Both the position numbers and the translations under genes were made by a program. DNA of 64,000 bases, taken from contig NC_080546.1 in NCBI RefSeq assembly GCF_028640845.1, positions 21,049,020-21,113,019 on the forward strand. Direction: 5' to 3'. Source of the stretch: Ahaetulla prasina. Lineage: Eukaryota; Chordata; Lepidosauria; Squamata; Colubridae. Below are positions 11,686 through 22,667 of this stretch, piece by piece (the stretch's first letter is position 1; each line of letters opens with the position of its first letter). Under the pieces are notes generated by a model. That model ran no database searches and was not told the DNA's origin. It saw only the letters and a program-made list of their open reading frames with translations.

Positions 11686-12074
11686 CAGGCAGTCCTCAAT
11701 TTATGACCCCAACTGAGTCCCAAATTTTTGTTGCTAAGTGAAACATTTGTTAAGTGAGTTTTGCCCCATTTTACAACTTTTGTTGCCAGAGTTGTTAAGT
11801 CCGTCACTACAGTTGGTAAATTAGTTGACACGGTTGTTAAGTGAAACTGGTTTCCCCATTGATTTTGCTTGTCAGAAGGTCGCAAAATGGAATCATGTGA
11901 CCCCGGGACACTGCAACCGTGGTAAATATGAGTCAGTTGCCAAGCATCTGAATTTTTATCATGTGAGCATGGGGATGCTGAAATGGTTTGTAAGTGTGAA
12001 AAATGGTCTTAACTCACTTTTTTTCCGTGATGGAATAATCACTAAATGAACTGTTGTAAGTTGAGGACTACTTG
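11686..12074. mobile_element. Mariner-like miniature element (TA-flanked)
   Basis: It starts CAGGCAGTCCTC and ends GAGGACTACTTG, each next to TA (11684-11685, 12075-12076). TA duplication and the inverted ends fit a Tc1/mariner-type non-autonomous element. The left breakpoint of the tandem duplication (11775) lies inside it. Relatives: 16266, 21608, 26294, 46934, 49185 and 62216. Confidence 0.75.
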
Positions 12075-12189
12075 TACTATATATAGGAGTATCTAGGCAA
12101 TTGCTTGAGTTTGTGGGATTTGTTGTATAGTTTTGAAATTAACAATCACCAGTCAAAACTTGCAAGAGAAAACAGTGGTAATTTTATTT

Positions 12190-12551
12190 AGGTAAAGGGA
12201 AAGGTTCCCCTCGCACATACATGCTAGTCATTGCCGACTCTAGGGGGCGGTGCTCATCTCCGTTTCAAAGCCAAAGAGCCAGCGCTGTCCGAAGACGTCT
12301 CCGTGGTCATATGGCCGGCATGACTCAACGCCAAAGGCGCACAGAACGCTGTTACCTTCCCACCAAAGGTGGTCCCTATTTTTTCTACTTGCATTTTTAT
12401 GTGCTTTCGAAACTGCTAGGTTGGCAGAAGCTGGGACAAGTAACAGGAGTTCACCCTGTTATACGGCAGCACTAGGGATTCGAACCGCTGAGCTGCCGAC
12501 CTTTCGATGGACAAGCTCAACTTCCTAGCCCCTGAGCCACCACATCCCACC
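12190..12551 (-). mobile_element. Sauria-type SINE
   Basis: Read on the minus strand it has a tRNA-like head (GGTGGCTCAGGGGCTAGGAA, B-box GGTTCGAATCCCTAG), a central body, and a 3' end AGGGGAACCTTTCCC derived from the Bov-B LINE tail. It is flanked by similar TAATTTTATTTA / TAAATTTTATTTAC duplications. It is duplicated at 14117-14478. Confidence 0.88.
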
Positions 12552-12922
12552 TTTAGTAAATTTTATTTACTACTTTGCAAAGAAGGTGCCCCCACGCACA
12601 CGCAGCTACAGTGGACACACCTTAAATCATCACTATGTTCCTCTTATATTCCCTATTGCCATTACAAATTTATCTCCCACCCCTAATTGGCGTAGTACTA
12701 ATGCTGTCACAACCTATCCCAAGCACCTAAAGTGAATACATTATCTCCGCCCCGATTACATTTCCCATTACTCTAATTCTATCGCCCCCTGCTCTTATTT
12801 ACAAATTACCTTTTATGGTCCTAGTTCCTAGGGGTTGTCTCTAAGTAACTTTGAATGGTCACTAAATGAACTGTAATAAGTCAAGGACTGCCTGTATTAT
12901 GAACCTAATAGTTACTCTAAAG

Positions 12923-13214
12923 TAGTGGTGGGTTTCAAAATTTTTACTACCGGTTCTGTGGGTTTGGCTTGGTGGGCATGGCATGGCTTGTGGGCATGGC
13001 AAGGGAAGGATACTGTAAAATCTCCATTCCCACCCTACTCCAGGGGAAGGTTACTGCAAAATCCCCATTTCCTCCCGATCAGTTGGGACTCGGGAGGCAG
13101 AGAATAGATGGGGGCGGGGCCAGTCAAAGGTGGTATTTATCGGTTCTCTGAACTATCAAAATTTCTGCTACCGGTTCTCCAGAAGTGGTCAGAACCTGCT
13201 AAAACCCACCTTTG
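12923..13214. mobile_element. hAT miniature element (TAGTGGTGGG family), unit 1
   Basis: A 292-bp block begins TAGTGGTGGGTTTC and ends AAACCCACCTTTG, with exact 8-bp duplications CTCTAAAG at 12915-12922 and 13215-13222. An internal AAGGNTACTGNAAAATC motif repeats. It is the same subfamily as 25815-26161. Confidence 0.9.
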
Positions 13215-13635
13215 CTCTAAAGTAACTATCATATCACCAAATTCTGGTTAAGACCAGTCTCTAGCATAGCAGAGGCCTTCCTACATACAATTCTCAGGCT
13301 TCGGCCTAGCTCATGAGATTAGAAATATATACATTGTAGTTTCTTCAAGCTAGCATGTCTTCTTACAGTTTTGTAAAATCAATAGGCTCAGTTTCCCACA
13401 AGTTTAATCCATGGGCTTCATTCCGGTAACTTCTTACCAGCACTTCAAGCAGCAAGTAGTTGTGACTCCTAATCAACACAACTGTCCACTCTTACTTAAC
13501 TTCATTTTCTTATTGAAGAGCTGCTTCATACATTAAATGTCTGTAAATAGGAAAATAGTGTAGTGACCATGGTTAGCAGACATAGTATTTCTGACAGGCA
13601 AGGTTAATAATAATAATAATAACAACAACAACAAC

Positions 13636-13698
13636 AGAGTTGGAAGGGACCTTGGAGATCTTCTAGTCCAACCCCCTGCCCAGGCAGGAAACCCTACT
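13636..13698 (-). mobile_element. CR1 LINE 3' end fragment
   Basis: AGAGTTGGAAGGGACCTTGG followed by AGTCCAACCCCCTGCCCAGG is the reverse complement of the conserved CR1 3' end. It is preceded on the left by an (AAT)n(AAC)n run on the LINE tail side. It is the right edge of duplication unit 1 and is repeated at 15563-15626. Confidence 0.75.
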
Positions 13699-14116
13699 AT
13701 AACTTTTGTTGCCAGAGTTGTTAAGTCCGTCACTACAGTTGGTAAATTAGTTGACACGGTTGTTAAGTGAAACTGGTTTCCCCATTGATTTTGCTTGTCA
13801 GAAGGTCACAAAATGGAATCATGTGACCCCGGGACACTGCAACTGTGGTAAATATGAGTCAGTTGCCAAGCATCTGAATTTTGATCATGTGAGCATGGGG
13901 ATGCTGAAATGGTTTGTAAGTGTGAAAAATGGTCTTAATTCACTTTTTTTCCATGATGGAATGGTCACTAAATGAACTGTTGTAAGTTGAGGACTACTTG
14001 TACTATATATAGGAGTATCTAGGCAATTGTTTGAGTTTGTGGGATTTGTTGTATAGTTTTGAAATTAACAATCACCAGTCAAAACTTGCAAGAGAAAACA
14101 GTGGTAATTTTATTTA

Positions 14117-14478
14117 GGTAAAGGTAAAGGTTCCCCTCGCACATACATGCTAGTCATTGCCGACTCTAGGGGGCGGTGCTCATCTCCGTTTCAAAGCCAA
14201 AGAGCCAGCGCTGTCCGAAGACGTCTCCGTGATCATGTGGCCGGCATGACTCAAAGCCAAAGGCGCACGGAACGCTGTTACCTTCCCACCAAAGGTGGTC
14301 CCTATTTTTTTCTACTTGCATTTTTTACGTGCTTTCGAAACTGCTAGGTTGGCAGAAGCTGGGACAAGTAATGGGAGTTCACCCTGTTATACGGCAGCAC
14401 TAGGGATTCAAACCGCTGAGCTGCCAACCTTTCGATTGACAAGCTCAACTTCCTAGCCCCTGAGCCACCGCGTCTCAC
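14117..14478 (-). mobile_element. Sauria-type SINE (duplicated copy)
   Basis: This is the unit 2 counterpart of the SINE at 12190-12551, differing at a handful of positions. It arose by segmental duplication, not by a separate retroposition, because the flanks also match. Confidence 0.9.
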
Positions 14479-14850
14479 CTTTAGTAAATTTTATTTACTA
14501 CTTTGCAAAGAGGGTGCCCCCATGCACACGCAGCTACAGTGGACACACCTTAAATCATCACTATGTTCCTCTTATATTCCCTATTGCCATTACAAATTTA
14601 TCTCCCACCCCTAATTGGCCTAGTACTAATGCTGTCACAACCTATCCCAAGCACCTAAAGTGAATACATTATCTCCGCCCCGATTACATTTCCCATTACT
14701 CTAATTCTATCGCCCCCTGCTCTTATTTACAAATTACCTTTTATGGTCCTAGTTCCTAGGGGTTGTCTCTAAGTAACTTTGAATGGTCACTAAATGAACT
14801 GTAATAAGTCAAGGACTGCCTGTATTATGAACCTAATAGTTACTCTAAAG

Positions 14851-15142
14851 TAGTGGTGGGTTTCAAAATTTTTACTACCGGTTCTGTGGGTTTGGCTTGG
14901 TGGGCATGGCATGGCTTGTGGGCATGGCAAGGGAAGGATACTGTAAAATCTCCATTCCCACCCTACTCCAGGGGAAGGTTACTGCAAAATCCCCATTTCC
15001 TCCCGATCAGTTGGGACTCGGGAGGCAGAGAATAGATGGGGGCGGGGCCAGTCAAAGGTGGTATTTATCGGTTCTCTGAACTATCAAAATTTCTGCTACC
15101 GGTTCTCCAGAAGTGGTCAGAACCTGCTAAAACCCACCTTTG
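14851..15142. mobile_element. hAT miniature element, unit 2 copy
   Basis: This is the duplicate of 12923-13214, offset by 1928 bp. The flanking CTCTAAAG duplications are also copied. Confidence 0.9.
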
Positions 15143-15834
15143 CTCTAAAGTAACTATCATATCACCAAATTCTGGTTAAGACCAGTCTCTAGCATAGCAG
15201 AGGCCTTCCTACATACAATTCTCAGGCTTCGGCCTAGCTCATGAGATTAGAAATATATACATTGTAGTTTCTTCAAGCTAGCATGTCTTCTTACAGTTTT
15301 GTAAAATCAATAGGCTCAGTTTCCCACAAGTTTAATCCATGTGCTTCATTCTGGTAACTTCTTACCAGCACTTCAAGCAGCAAGTAGTTGTGACTGTAAT
15401 CAACACAACTGTCCACTCTTACTTAACTTCATTTTCTTATTGAAGAGCTGCTTCATACATTAAATGTCTGTAAATAGGAAAATAGTGTAGTGACCATGGT
15501 TAGCAGACATAGTATTTCTGACAGGCAAGGTTAATAATAATAATAATAACAACAACAACAACAGAGTTGGAAGGGACCTTGGAGATCTTCTAGTCCAACC
15601 CCCTGCCCAGGCAGGAAACCCTACTATAGCTCTCTGTTGAACCTACATTAGGTGGCAAATCCACATCTACTAAAAGCCCTGCTAAGAGAAGGCTAAATGA
15701 GTGATGCAACATGTGTGTAGACCATACACCCAGTATCTCCAGATGTCAACCTCTTTCAAAGACATCCTATATATTTCAATGTAAAACCAAAAGGTTGTTG
15801 CAAACATATAGCAATAACATTTAGACTTATATAC

Positions 15835-16040
15835 CAGTAGTGGGTTCCACTTACTTTCGCTACTGGTTTGGAACTGTGAACTCGCTTCGCTCATGCACGG
15901 CACTTCTGTACATGCACAGAATCTTCTAAGCATGCGCAGAACATCCATGATGATGTCCGGTCAGGTGGGCAGAGCCTCCCACTGCCACCTCCACTACTGG
16001 TTCAGCTGAAACAGGGTGAACTGGTAGAAACCCACCACTG
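15835..16040. mobile_element. hAT miniature element (CAGTAGTGGG family)
   Basis: A 206-bp block begins CAGTAGTGGGTTCC and ends AAACCCACCACTG, with exact 8-bp duplications TTATATAC at 15827-15834 and 16041-16048. The interior resembles that of 51380-51584 (TTCGCTAC, ATGCACAGAA). Confidence 0.9.
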
Positions 16041-16044
16041 TTAT

Positions 16045-16258
16045 ATACCACTTCACAAGGCTTTACAGCCCTCTCTAAGCGGTTTACAGAGTCAGCATAT
16101 TGTCCCCAGCAATTTGGCTCCTCAATTTATCAGCTTTGGAAGAACAGAAGGCTGAGTCAACCTTGAACCAGTGAGAATCAAACTGCCAAATTGTTGGTAG
16201 TCAGCAGTAAGCAGAATTAACCTGAAATAATGCATTCTAATCATTAGGCCACCACGGG
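16045..16258 (-). mobile_element. tRNA-derived SINE
   Basis: This is the reverse complement of the SINE at 6625 and 28154. AAGCGGTTTACAGAGTCAGC marks its 3' part, and TGGCCACC near 16250 marks the tRNA-like 5' end on the minus strand. The B-box region is degenerate. Confidence 0.7.
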
Positions 16259-16265
16259 TCATATA

Positions 16266-16430
16266 CAGGCAGTCCTTGACTTACTACAGTTCACTTAGTG
16301 ACCACTCAAAGTTACAATGGCACTGAAAAAAGTGACTTACGACCATTTTTCCACAGTTATGACCTTTGTAGTGCCTCCCCCCATGATCAGTTGATCAAAA
16401 TCCAGGCAACTGGTCCACACTTAGGATGAT
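16266..16430. mobile_element. Mariner-like miniature element, truncated
   Basis: It begins CAGGCAGTCCTTGACTTACT right after TA and shares its body with the 11686 family. The right half is missing. Confidence 0.65.
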
Positions 16431-16559
16431 TGCTATATTGCTATATATGTATATTTGTCTTCTGAGGTTTTCGTGGGTATTTGTATGTAGGTCTTTGGTT
16501 ATTCGGGTTTTCTCCCACGTAAAATTGGAAGTGTCTTGGTGACATTTCGACGAAGTCTC

Positions 16560-18371
16560 TTTTTTTTTTTTTTTTTTTATAATCCAAAAAGTTTTTATTG
16601 GTCAAAAAAGGTTTATACAAATACATATCAGGTATGGTAAATTTTCATTTTTCTTATACAAGATAAGAATTTTACTCAAAATTTTAAACACATACAACAG
16701 CCATATGGCAAGCAGGTGATACGAAGTAGCTAAGTTTATCAATCTTACATACGCAATAAAGAAGGGTCAAGAATAATCAGAATATCATACAAAGGAGAAT
16801 AAGGAAAACCAACACAATACCAAATATCATTGTCACTTCCTAGTTTTGGATCTCAGAACTCTGGGTTCAGCCTGACCCAACTCCAGGGCCGCAACAGCGG
16901 CAGGCGCCTCCCCATGGTCTATAACCTCCTTCTTCAACTCCTGGGTCATCTAATTCCAGGAGGGCTTTGTGTTCCTCCACGAGGCCGCAGCCTCCGCAAT
17001 TGTACTAATTTTTTCGTAATGCCCTCCCGGAAAATCATCAATCCTCTGGCATCAGCCATCTGAAGCCTACTCCTTCTGGTACAATTTGCTTGACAAAAGT
17101 AATATTTCTTTCTCATTTCACGTACCTGTCTGGGAATCTGCCTCAGAATGGCTATCTCCTGCCCCTATAAGTCAGTGCCCCACTCCTATGTTTTCTAAGA
17201 ATTTCATCTCTCGCCTCTTCTCACAAATTTGACATGAACCTCTCTAGGAACTGCATGCGTGCGTGCATATTTTGAATTAACTCTATAAGCTCGATCCACA
17301 TCCCAATTCATAAAGTCAACACCTCTCCCAAGAAATTCTCCCAACAGTTTAGTCACAACATCTCTCAAGTCTTCTTGGTCCACTTCTTCCAGATTTTGAA
17401 ACCTAAGGAAATAAGACATTTTATCCATCTGTAGTCCAAGCACAGCATTGCCTGTCGCTCCTCTCTTTTCTGCACTGCCCGCATCTCTCCCTCCAGACCT
17501 TCCACTTTCTGCTTGTTTTCTGCTGAGACTTGTTGAGTGTCCTTTAAAATCCTTTTGGATAGTCACAATTTCTGCTCTTATTTCATCCAGTTTCTTGTCC
17601 ATATTAGATAACTTTTCCAAAATTCTCTCCATTTCTCCAGCAGTTGGTCTCTGACCTTTGCCATTTAAAAAATTTTAAAATCCTCAGGCAAGCACAGTAT
17701 CCTTGTAATTTCCTCCGGATCCACCAGGGGCACTCACAGGAGCAACGAGTCCAGAGTACAGTTAGTCAACCAGGAAGTCAAGGAAGTGATGTCATCAAGA
17801 TTCTCATAGTGAAGGCGGAAGCTGGACGCCACCATTGTTCCCCAGAGGAGGGGGCCTCAAACCCTCCCTCCTAAATTTCTCCATCACCTCTTCTCTCCAG
17901 AGCTCCACAAAACCGGTAATCTTGTTATTTTAAGTTCTCCTCTCTCCAAAGTGATTCGTGCTCCTTCCAGTCGCAGGGAGAGAAACCCCCGCACTCGGAG
18001 CACTCCACTCACATTTGCCGATATCTCCTTCCTTCTCCTTCCTCAATTCTTCTCCGTTCCCTGTTCGCCACCAGGCTGCTGCAATTATAAATCCAAAGCC
18101 CCGGTGTCACCGGGCACAGCGGCCCAGGCGACGACCAAAATAATGGCCGCGGCCTGAGGCCTCCGAACCCCTCCGAGCCTAGGACGCGCCAGCATCGGTC
18201 CCCCCAGTCCTGTATGTCGGCTGGGAGACCCCTGGCGAGCCGTCCGTGCGGCAGGTGTCCTTTTCGGAACACCTGGCCCCTGAGGGCCTCGGAGGCGGCC
18301 GGATTCGGACACTGGAGGCAGGAGAGGCACCTCCAGATGTCCGTTGCCGCCGGATACCGGAAGTCGTCTCC
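16560..18371 (-). mobile_element. ORF1-only L1-like retroelement (copy 1)
   Basis: This 1812-bp insertion is bounded by the exact 17-bp duplication CATTTCGACGAAGTCTC (16543-16559, 18372-18388). On the minus strand it has a GC-rich 5' region of about 740 bp, an ORF1 resembling L1 ORF1p, a short 3' UTR and a terminal A-run (T-run 16561-16579 on plus). No ORF2 (endonuclease/reverse transcriptase) lies between ORF1 and the tail. The structure matches that of copy 2 at a different site. It parallels the mammalian HAL1 arrangement and must be mobilised in trans. The reading frame is partly broken. Confidence 0.82.
17204..17632 (-). pseudogene. L1 ORF1p-like fragment (copy 1)
   Basis: A 142-codon open stretch starts MERILEKLSNMDKKLDEIRA, a heptad-type coiled-coil segment. 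After an altered middle part it continues with FLRFQNLEEVDQEDLRDVVT and ends ...PREVHVKFVRRGER. The second part resembles the RNA-recognition-like core of L1 ORF1p (usual form ...EDL...I..., then VKF). The linker (about residues 33-60) differs from copy 2 in a way that suggests a frameshift pair. The C-terminal domain is out of frame beyond 17204. It would have bound element RNA as a trimer; now it is probably dead. Confidence 0.65.
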
Positions 18372-18533
18372 CATTTCGACGAAGTCTCATTCGTCATCTG
18401 TTCACCAGCCTGAAGATGACGAATGAGACTTCATCGAAACGTCGCCAAGACACTTCCAATTTTACACGGGAGAAAACCCGAATAACCAAAGACCTACATA
18501 TATATATATATATAACCTTTACCTTTATAGCAT

Positions 18534-18797
18534 GCTTATTGGTGGGAGCTCCCCCTTCAGACCTTAGAACTAAATGTACAGTATGTACAGTAGGCTTCTG
18601 AGCACCATGCATGGTCAGAAATTCAGGACAAAGCTTGCATGAACATCCCTTTTCTCTATTCAGGTTGAACTCCCACATCCTTGACTAGAAGTAAGTTTTC
18701 ACTAGGTTTGCAAAGTTCCAAACCACCCTCTTCCTTTCTAGAGAACGGGGACGTCTTTATAAAATTCATCACCCTCAAAATGTCAACTATAAATTAT
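18534..18797. repeat. Diverged duplicated intronic segment (copy A)
   Basis: This segment of about 260 bp (GCTTATTGG near its start, ATTCATCACCCTCAAAATGTC near its end) matches 28541-28802 in the same orientation with perhaps one difference in eight. I do not recognise it as a known repeat family and saw no third copy in the window. Confidence 0.75.
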
Positions 18798-19190
18798 GGC
18801 TTAATTTTCACAGCCCTGAATTGTTTATTTTTAAATTCCTTTTCTGGCCTACTTATAGAGGGATATCTCTGGGTTTTGTTTAAATCATTCTCTTTAGGCA
18901 GCCTCACCATTCATCAGAGTAAATGCGAGTCTGCACTTCTAAATCAGAGTACTGACAAAAGAGGAACGTGACTGTATCCGAAAGCCAAGGGATCAATTTA
19001 TGAGATTACTGTAGAAGAAACTTATACAAACGTTATTCTTGTGATTTACAGCCTTAAGAAATAGGTGGGGTGAGAGGAGGGGGGAACCATTTAGCAACTG
19101 CAAATATTAGCAATTTAAAATGTGGGTGAAATCTATATGAAGTAGTATCTTCAAACATCCTATCATAATTTATTTGGCTTGCAACCAAGT

Positions 19191-20204
19191 GTCTGTGGAC
19201 ATTCTCAGTCATCCAGGTCATGGTTGTCCCAAGGGTGGGTTGTTGTTTTTTTCAAGAGGCAACTGGACTTTCTGGATTTTCTTTGAAGATGTTTTGCTTC
19301 TCATCCAAGAAGTCCAGACAGCTCAGGGGTGAAATGTAAAATTTGTTACTACCTCTTCTGTGGAGATGGTTTGGTGGAAGGGGGGGTAATGTGACTGGGG
19401 GGGGCGTGGCCAACTTTTTTTTTTTTACTTTTAAAAGCATTTTTTCTACAACCTCTTCCACTGAAGAGGTTGTAAAAAAATGCTTTTAAAAGCCTGTGAT
19501 GATCAGGCAACTCAGCTGGGATCGCCAGAAGAAAAAAAGCTTTTAAAGAGTTCTAACGATCCCAGCTGAGTTGCCTGATCATCACAGGCTTTTAAAAGCA
19601 TTTTTTAACAACCTCTTTTGCCGAAGAGCTTGTAGAAAACATGCTTTTAAAAGGTTCTGGTGATCAGGCAACTCAGCTGGGATCGCCAGAGGAGCCTTTT
19701 AAAAGCTTTTTTTTTACAACCTCTTTAGCCAAAAAGGTTGTAGAAAAAATGCTTTTAAAGGGTTCTGACGATCCCAGCTGAGCCACACGATCATCAGAGG
19801 CTTTTTTTTTTACTTTTAAAAGCATTATTTTGGTTGAAGAAAAAATGCTTTTAAAAGTAAAAACCTTTGATGATCGCATGGCTCAGCTGGGGCGGGGGGC
19901 AGGGATTTTTGCTACTTGTTCTCTGAACCACCCGCCGCCATCGCTACCGGATCGGGCGATCCAGTCCAAACCGGGAGCATTTCACCCCTGAGACAGCTGG
20001 ACAACTGCATTCTTTTAGCAAAGTCATTTCTTTTACCTTAACAACTCGCTAAAAGAATGCAAATGACCAGCTGTCTGCAAGGACTAAAAATCCTTCCATT
20101 CTCCACCAGCCAGTCAGAGCTGAAGAAGCTTCTTGGATGAGAAATAAAACGTCTTCAAAGAAAAACCAGAAAGCCTCTTGTGGGGAAAAAAGGCACCCTT
20201 GGGA
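19191..20204. mobile_element. Fold-back element with 13-bp flanking duplication
   Basis: The left arm (GTCATCCAGGTCATGGTTGT, TTCAAGAGGCAACTGGACTT, then AAGATGTTTTGCTTCTC) and right arm (GATGAGAAATAAAACGTCTT, then GGCACCCTTGGGAC) are inverted. The block is flanked by the exact 13-mer CTTGCAACCAAGT at 19178-19190 and 20205-20217. A separate hAT element (19324-19990) sits inside. The fold-back class is uncertain. Confidence 0.7.
19324..19990. mobile_element. hAT miniature element with internal hairpins (CAGGGGTGAAATG)
   Basis: Ends CAGGGGTGAAATG and CATTTCACCCCTG with exact 8-bp duplications AGACAGCT (19316-19323, 19991-19998). The interior is a chain of direct and inverted copies of a TTTTAAAAGCATTTTTT unit alternating with CAGCTGGGATCGCCAGA-like units, so several stems can form. 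The shorter copy at 27150-27548 has the same build. Confidence 0.9.
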
Positions 20205-20885
20205 CTTGCAACCAAGTCTTTGTTTTATTTTGACAAATTTTATTTAAAACCTTCTGAATGGAACTATATGTCGAATCCTCTCTATCCAAAATATTTTTTT
20301 TTAAAAAGTTCATCAATTCACCAAAGATTATGAACTAGCATTCATTTTAACCATCGTGAAATCCATTGGCACCTTCCAGAGTTCTCAGGTGGAGTTTACA
20401 TTTCCATCAATTTATCCCAAGCCCACTGGGCTTCAGAATGCAGCTTTTCATTTTAAGAAAACAAATAAATGCCTTAAGGTTGTAAAATCTAGCTGTGAAG
20501 TTGTGAACCAAAATAACCCATGCAGTCATGTCTGCTTGTGTCTGCAGACGGCCTTATAACAATAGTTCTGACAGAAGTGTGACCTGTCCACATTAATCTC
20601 AAAAGGATGTAAACTCTGAAGCCGGGGGTGATAATTTAAATGTCCGTATGGCTGAATATTTCACTGTTGACCGAGGCACATTTGAAAGAAGAGGAACAAT
20701 AATTTTGTGGAGCTATGCACAAGCCATCCTGTGAGTGGTGTCTCCTTTTGATGTCTTAAGCGGGTGGACTATGGGTCAAGGGAGGGCATTTGGAAATTAC
20801 CACTTTTAAAACTCGCCCATTCATTTTCTTATAAACAATGGAGATTATGTTCAGCAGTCAAATTAATATTAAAAGTCCACATAGG

Positions 20886-21287
20886 CAGGGGTGGGCTTCG
20901 AAAATTTTAGCAAGGAGTTCTCTGCCCAATTGCTGGGTGGCCATGGTGGGCGTGGCCTAGTCAGCCTTCCACACCACGGCGGGGGGGGGCGTTGTCTTTC
21001 CTGGGCTCCAGAGGCTTTCCTTGAGCCTCCGGGAGGGTGAAAATGCCCTCCCCAGGCTCTGGAGGCCCTCTGGAGTTCTTCCCGAACTTCCGGTAGGCCC
21101 ATTTTTTGCCCTCGCCCACGCTGTGCACTTACCTGCATCCAAAATGGGCCGTGTGGGGACTCCTGGGAGGGGAGGGGTGGGGTGGGCGGTGCCAGCCAGG
21201 AGTGGGATTTAGGGATTCTCCGACCTGCACAAAATCTTAGCTAGAGTTTCTCCTGAACCCCTGCGAACCCCCAGCTGCCCACCCCTG
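20886..21287. mobile_element. hAT miniature element (CAGGGGTGGGCTTC)
   Basis: A 402-bp block begins CAGGGGTGGGCTTCGAAAA and ends GCCCACCCCTG, with exact 8-bp duplications CACATAGG (20878-20885, 21288-21295). The interior is GC-rich with GGCCTCTGGAGG-like segments. A relative lies at 40538-41371, where a Gypsy element has inserted. Confidence 0.9.
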
Positions 21288-21607
21288 CACATAGGAATGT
21301 CATGGAGGATGGTTAGTCAAGGTAAAACAGATGTTACTGAAAAGATAAAATTAAGAGTTGGTCTAACTGAACCCAATGATAGTGCTTTAATTACCAAAAT
21401 AGTTCACATATTACATTTAACGTAAGTATCGTAAGAATAGAAGTTCATATTATCTTTGAATGCATTCAGGTCATTGTGGATGAATTGCTTTGCTATTGGT
21501 AGATATTCAGAAACCTGGTTAGTAAATCCCTCTGTATAATAGCAACATGTGTGCTTAAATACTTGAACAAAAAGACCAAATCTTAAACCCCAAACTATTC
21601 TTAAATA

Positions 21608-22003
21608 CAGTCATCCTCAATTGCTTAACAACCATTTGAAGTTACAAGGATCTCATCCCCCAAAAGCTACTTATGATCTGTTTTTGAGGTTATGATGTTA
21701 GCACTCCCCACAGTCCCAGTGATTCCACTTTGGGCATTTAGCAAATAACTCACCTTTATGGCCGTTTGCGGTGTCCTCTGATTTGCGACATTTTTTTGCC
21801 AGTTTCCAATGTTTACTTCCTGTTTCTGGCAAAAAATGTCCATTGGGAACATTGATTTGCTTAATGACCGTGGCATTCACTGAATGACCACCACAAAAAA
21901 AATGGTGAAAAATAGGATCTGGTCATATGACGCCTTGACTTACAATTGCAACAACTTATGTCTATAATTCCAGGCTCAGTTATGATTCTAAATCAAGGAC
22001 TGT
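21608..22003. mobile_element. Degenerate mariner-like miniature element
   Basis: It begins CAGTCATCCTCAATTGC next to TA and ends ATCAAGGACTGTCTC. The body follows the 46934 family in reverse order with many changes. Confidence 0.55.
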
Positions 22004-22324
22004 CTCAAACAAGATAGATTGTGTACCCATATCTCTATCTGTATCTGCCAAGTGGCTTCTAGGCAGCGAAAAATGTGATAGAAAACAAGTGTGCATATAT
22101 GCAGTGTGAATTAGCAGTTAATACATTTGACACCCCCACTCATTATACTTTATTTCATACATCCACTGTGTCAAATAAAGCTTAATGAATACATATTAAT
22201 TCCTGCAGAATTCTCTGGTTTCCTTACAGCTGTTTGAGGACATGGTAAAAAGTGGTAATGGCAATGCAACCAATGAAAATAATAGTAGTGAGAAAGAAAA
22301 TATATTTTCTGTATGTTGGAGTGT

Positions 22325-22327
<3 letters not shown>

Positions 22328-22361
<34 letters not shown>
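22328..22361. repeat. (CA)n microsatellite
   Basis: An uninterrupted CA dinucleotide run of about 17 units. Confidence 0.95.
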
Positions 22362-22363
<2 letters not shown>

Positions 22364-22667
22364 GAAACGCAATGCATGTAATTTATCTTTATTGTTGGTT
22401 TTCCGTTAGTTGGCACACTGTTGCTTGATTAGGTTAATATACTCATTTATACTGAATTTTGATAAGGAGGCTTTGAAAACAAAAAGGAGTAAGCAAGCCA
22501 TATACAGAGTTTGGTGTATTTAAAAACTAAGGCAGTATTAAGACATTTGATCAAATAGATGGTAGAAATGGCTATAATTTTTAGCAAGACGGAATACCTA
22601 ACATTAGATCTTTCTCCTCCAGTATATATAATAAGGTTGTAAGCTGTAAGTTGGGTGTAAATAAATA

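Larger units (their letters stand above)
11775..15627. repeat. Recent tandem duplication, two units of about 1.93 kb
   Basis: Unit 1 is 11775-13700 and unit 2 is 13701-15627, directly head to tail. Corresponding points are offset by 1926-1928 bp throughout, with only scattered substitutions and a few 1-3 base indels. Each unit carries the right part of a mariner-like element, a minus-strand Sauria SINE, a 292-bp hAT miniature element with its target duplication, a short microsatellite and a CR1 tail piece. The junction joins CR1 sequence (ACCCTACTAT) directly to the inside of the mariner-like element (AACTTTTG). It lies wholly in the GRID2 intron. An assembly haplotype duplication is an alternative. 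Confidence 0.9.
16460..18510. repeat. Fold-back repeat split by an L1-like insertion
   Basis: The left arm (16470-16559: GGTCTTTGGTTATTCGGGTT, then GGAAGTGTCTTGGTGACA) is the inverted complement of the right arm (about 18408-18500: CGCCAAGACACTTCC, then AACCCGAATAACCAAAGACC). The loop region was interrupted by the ORF1-only LINE at 16560-18371. Such long inverted arms would form a stable hairpin. The transposon class is not clear. Confidence 0.75.

Noticed and set aside
11775..15627. The tandem repeat considered as the two LTRs of a retrotransposon or a CRISPR-like array
   Set aside because: The units abut directly with no internal region, lack TG...CA ends, and contain other complete transposons, so it is a segmental duplication.
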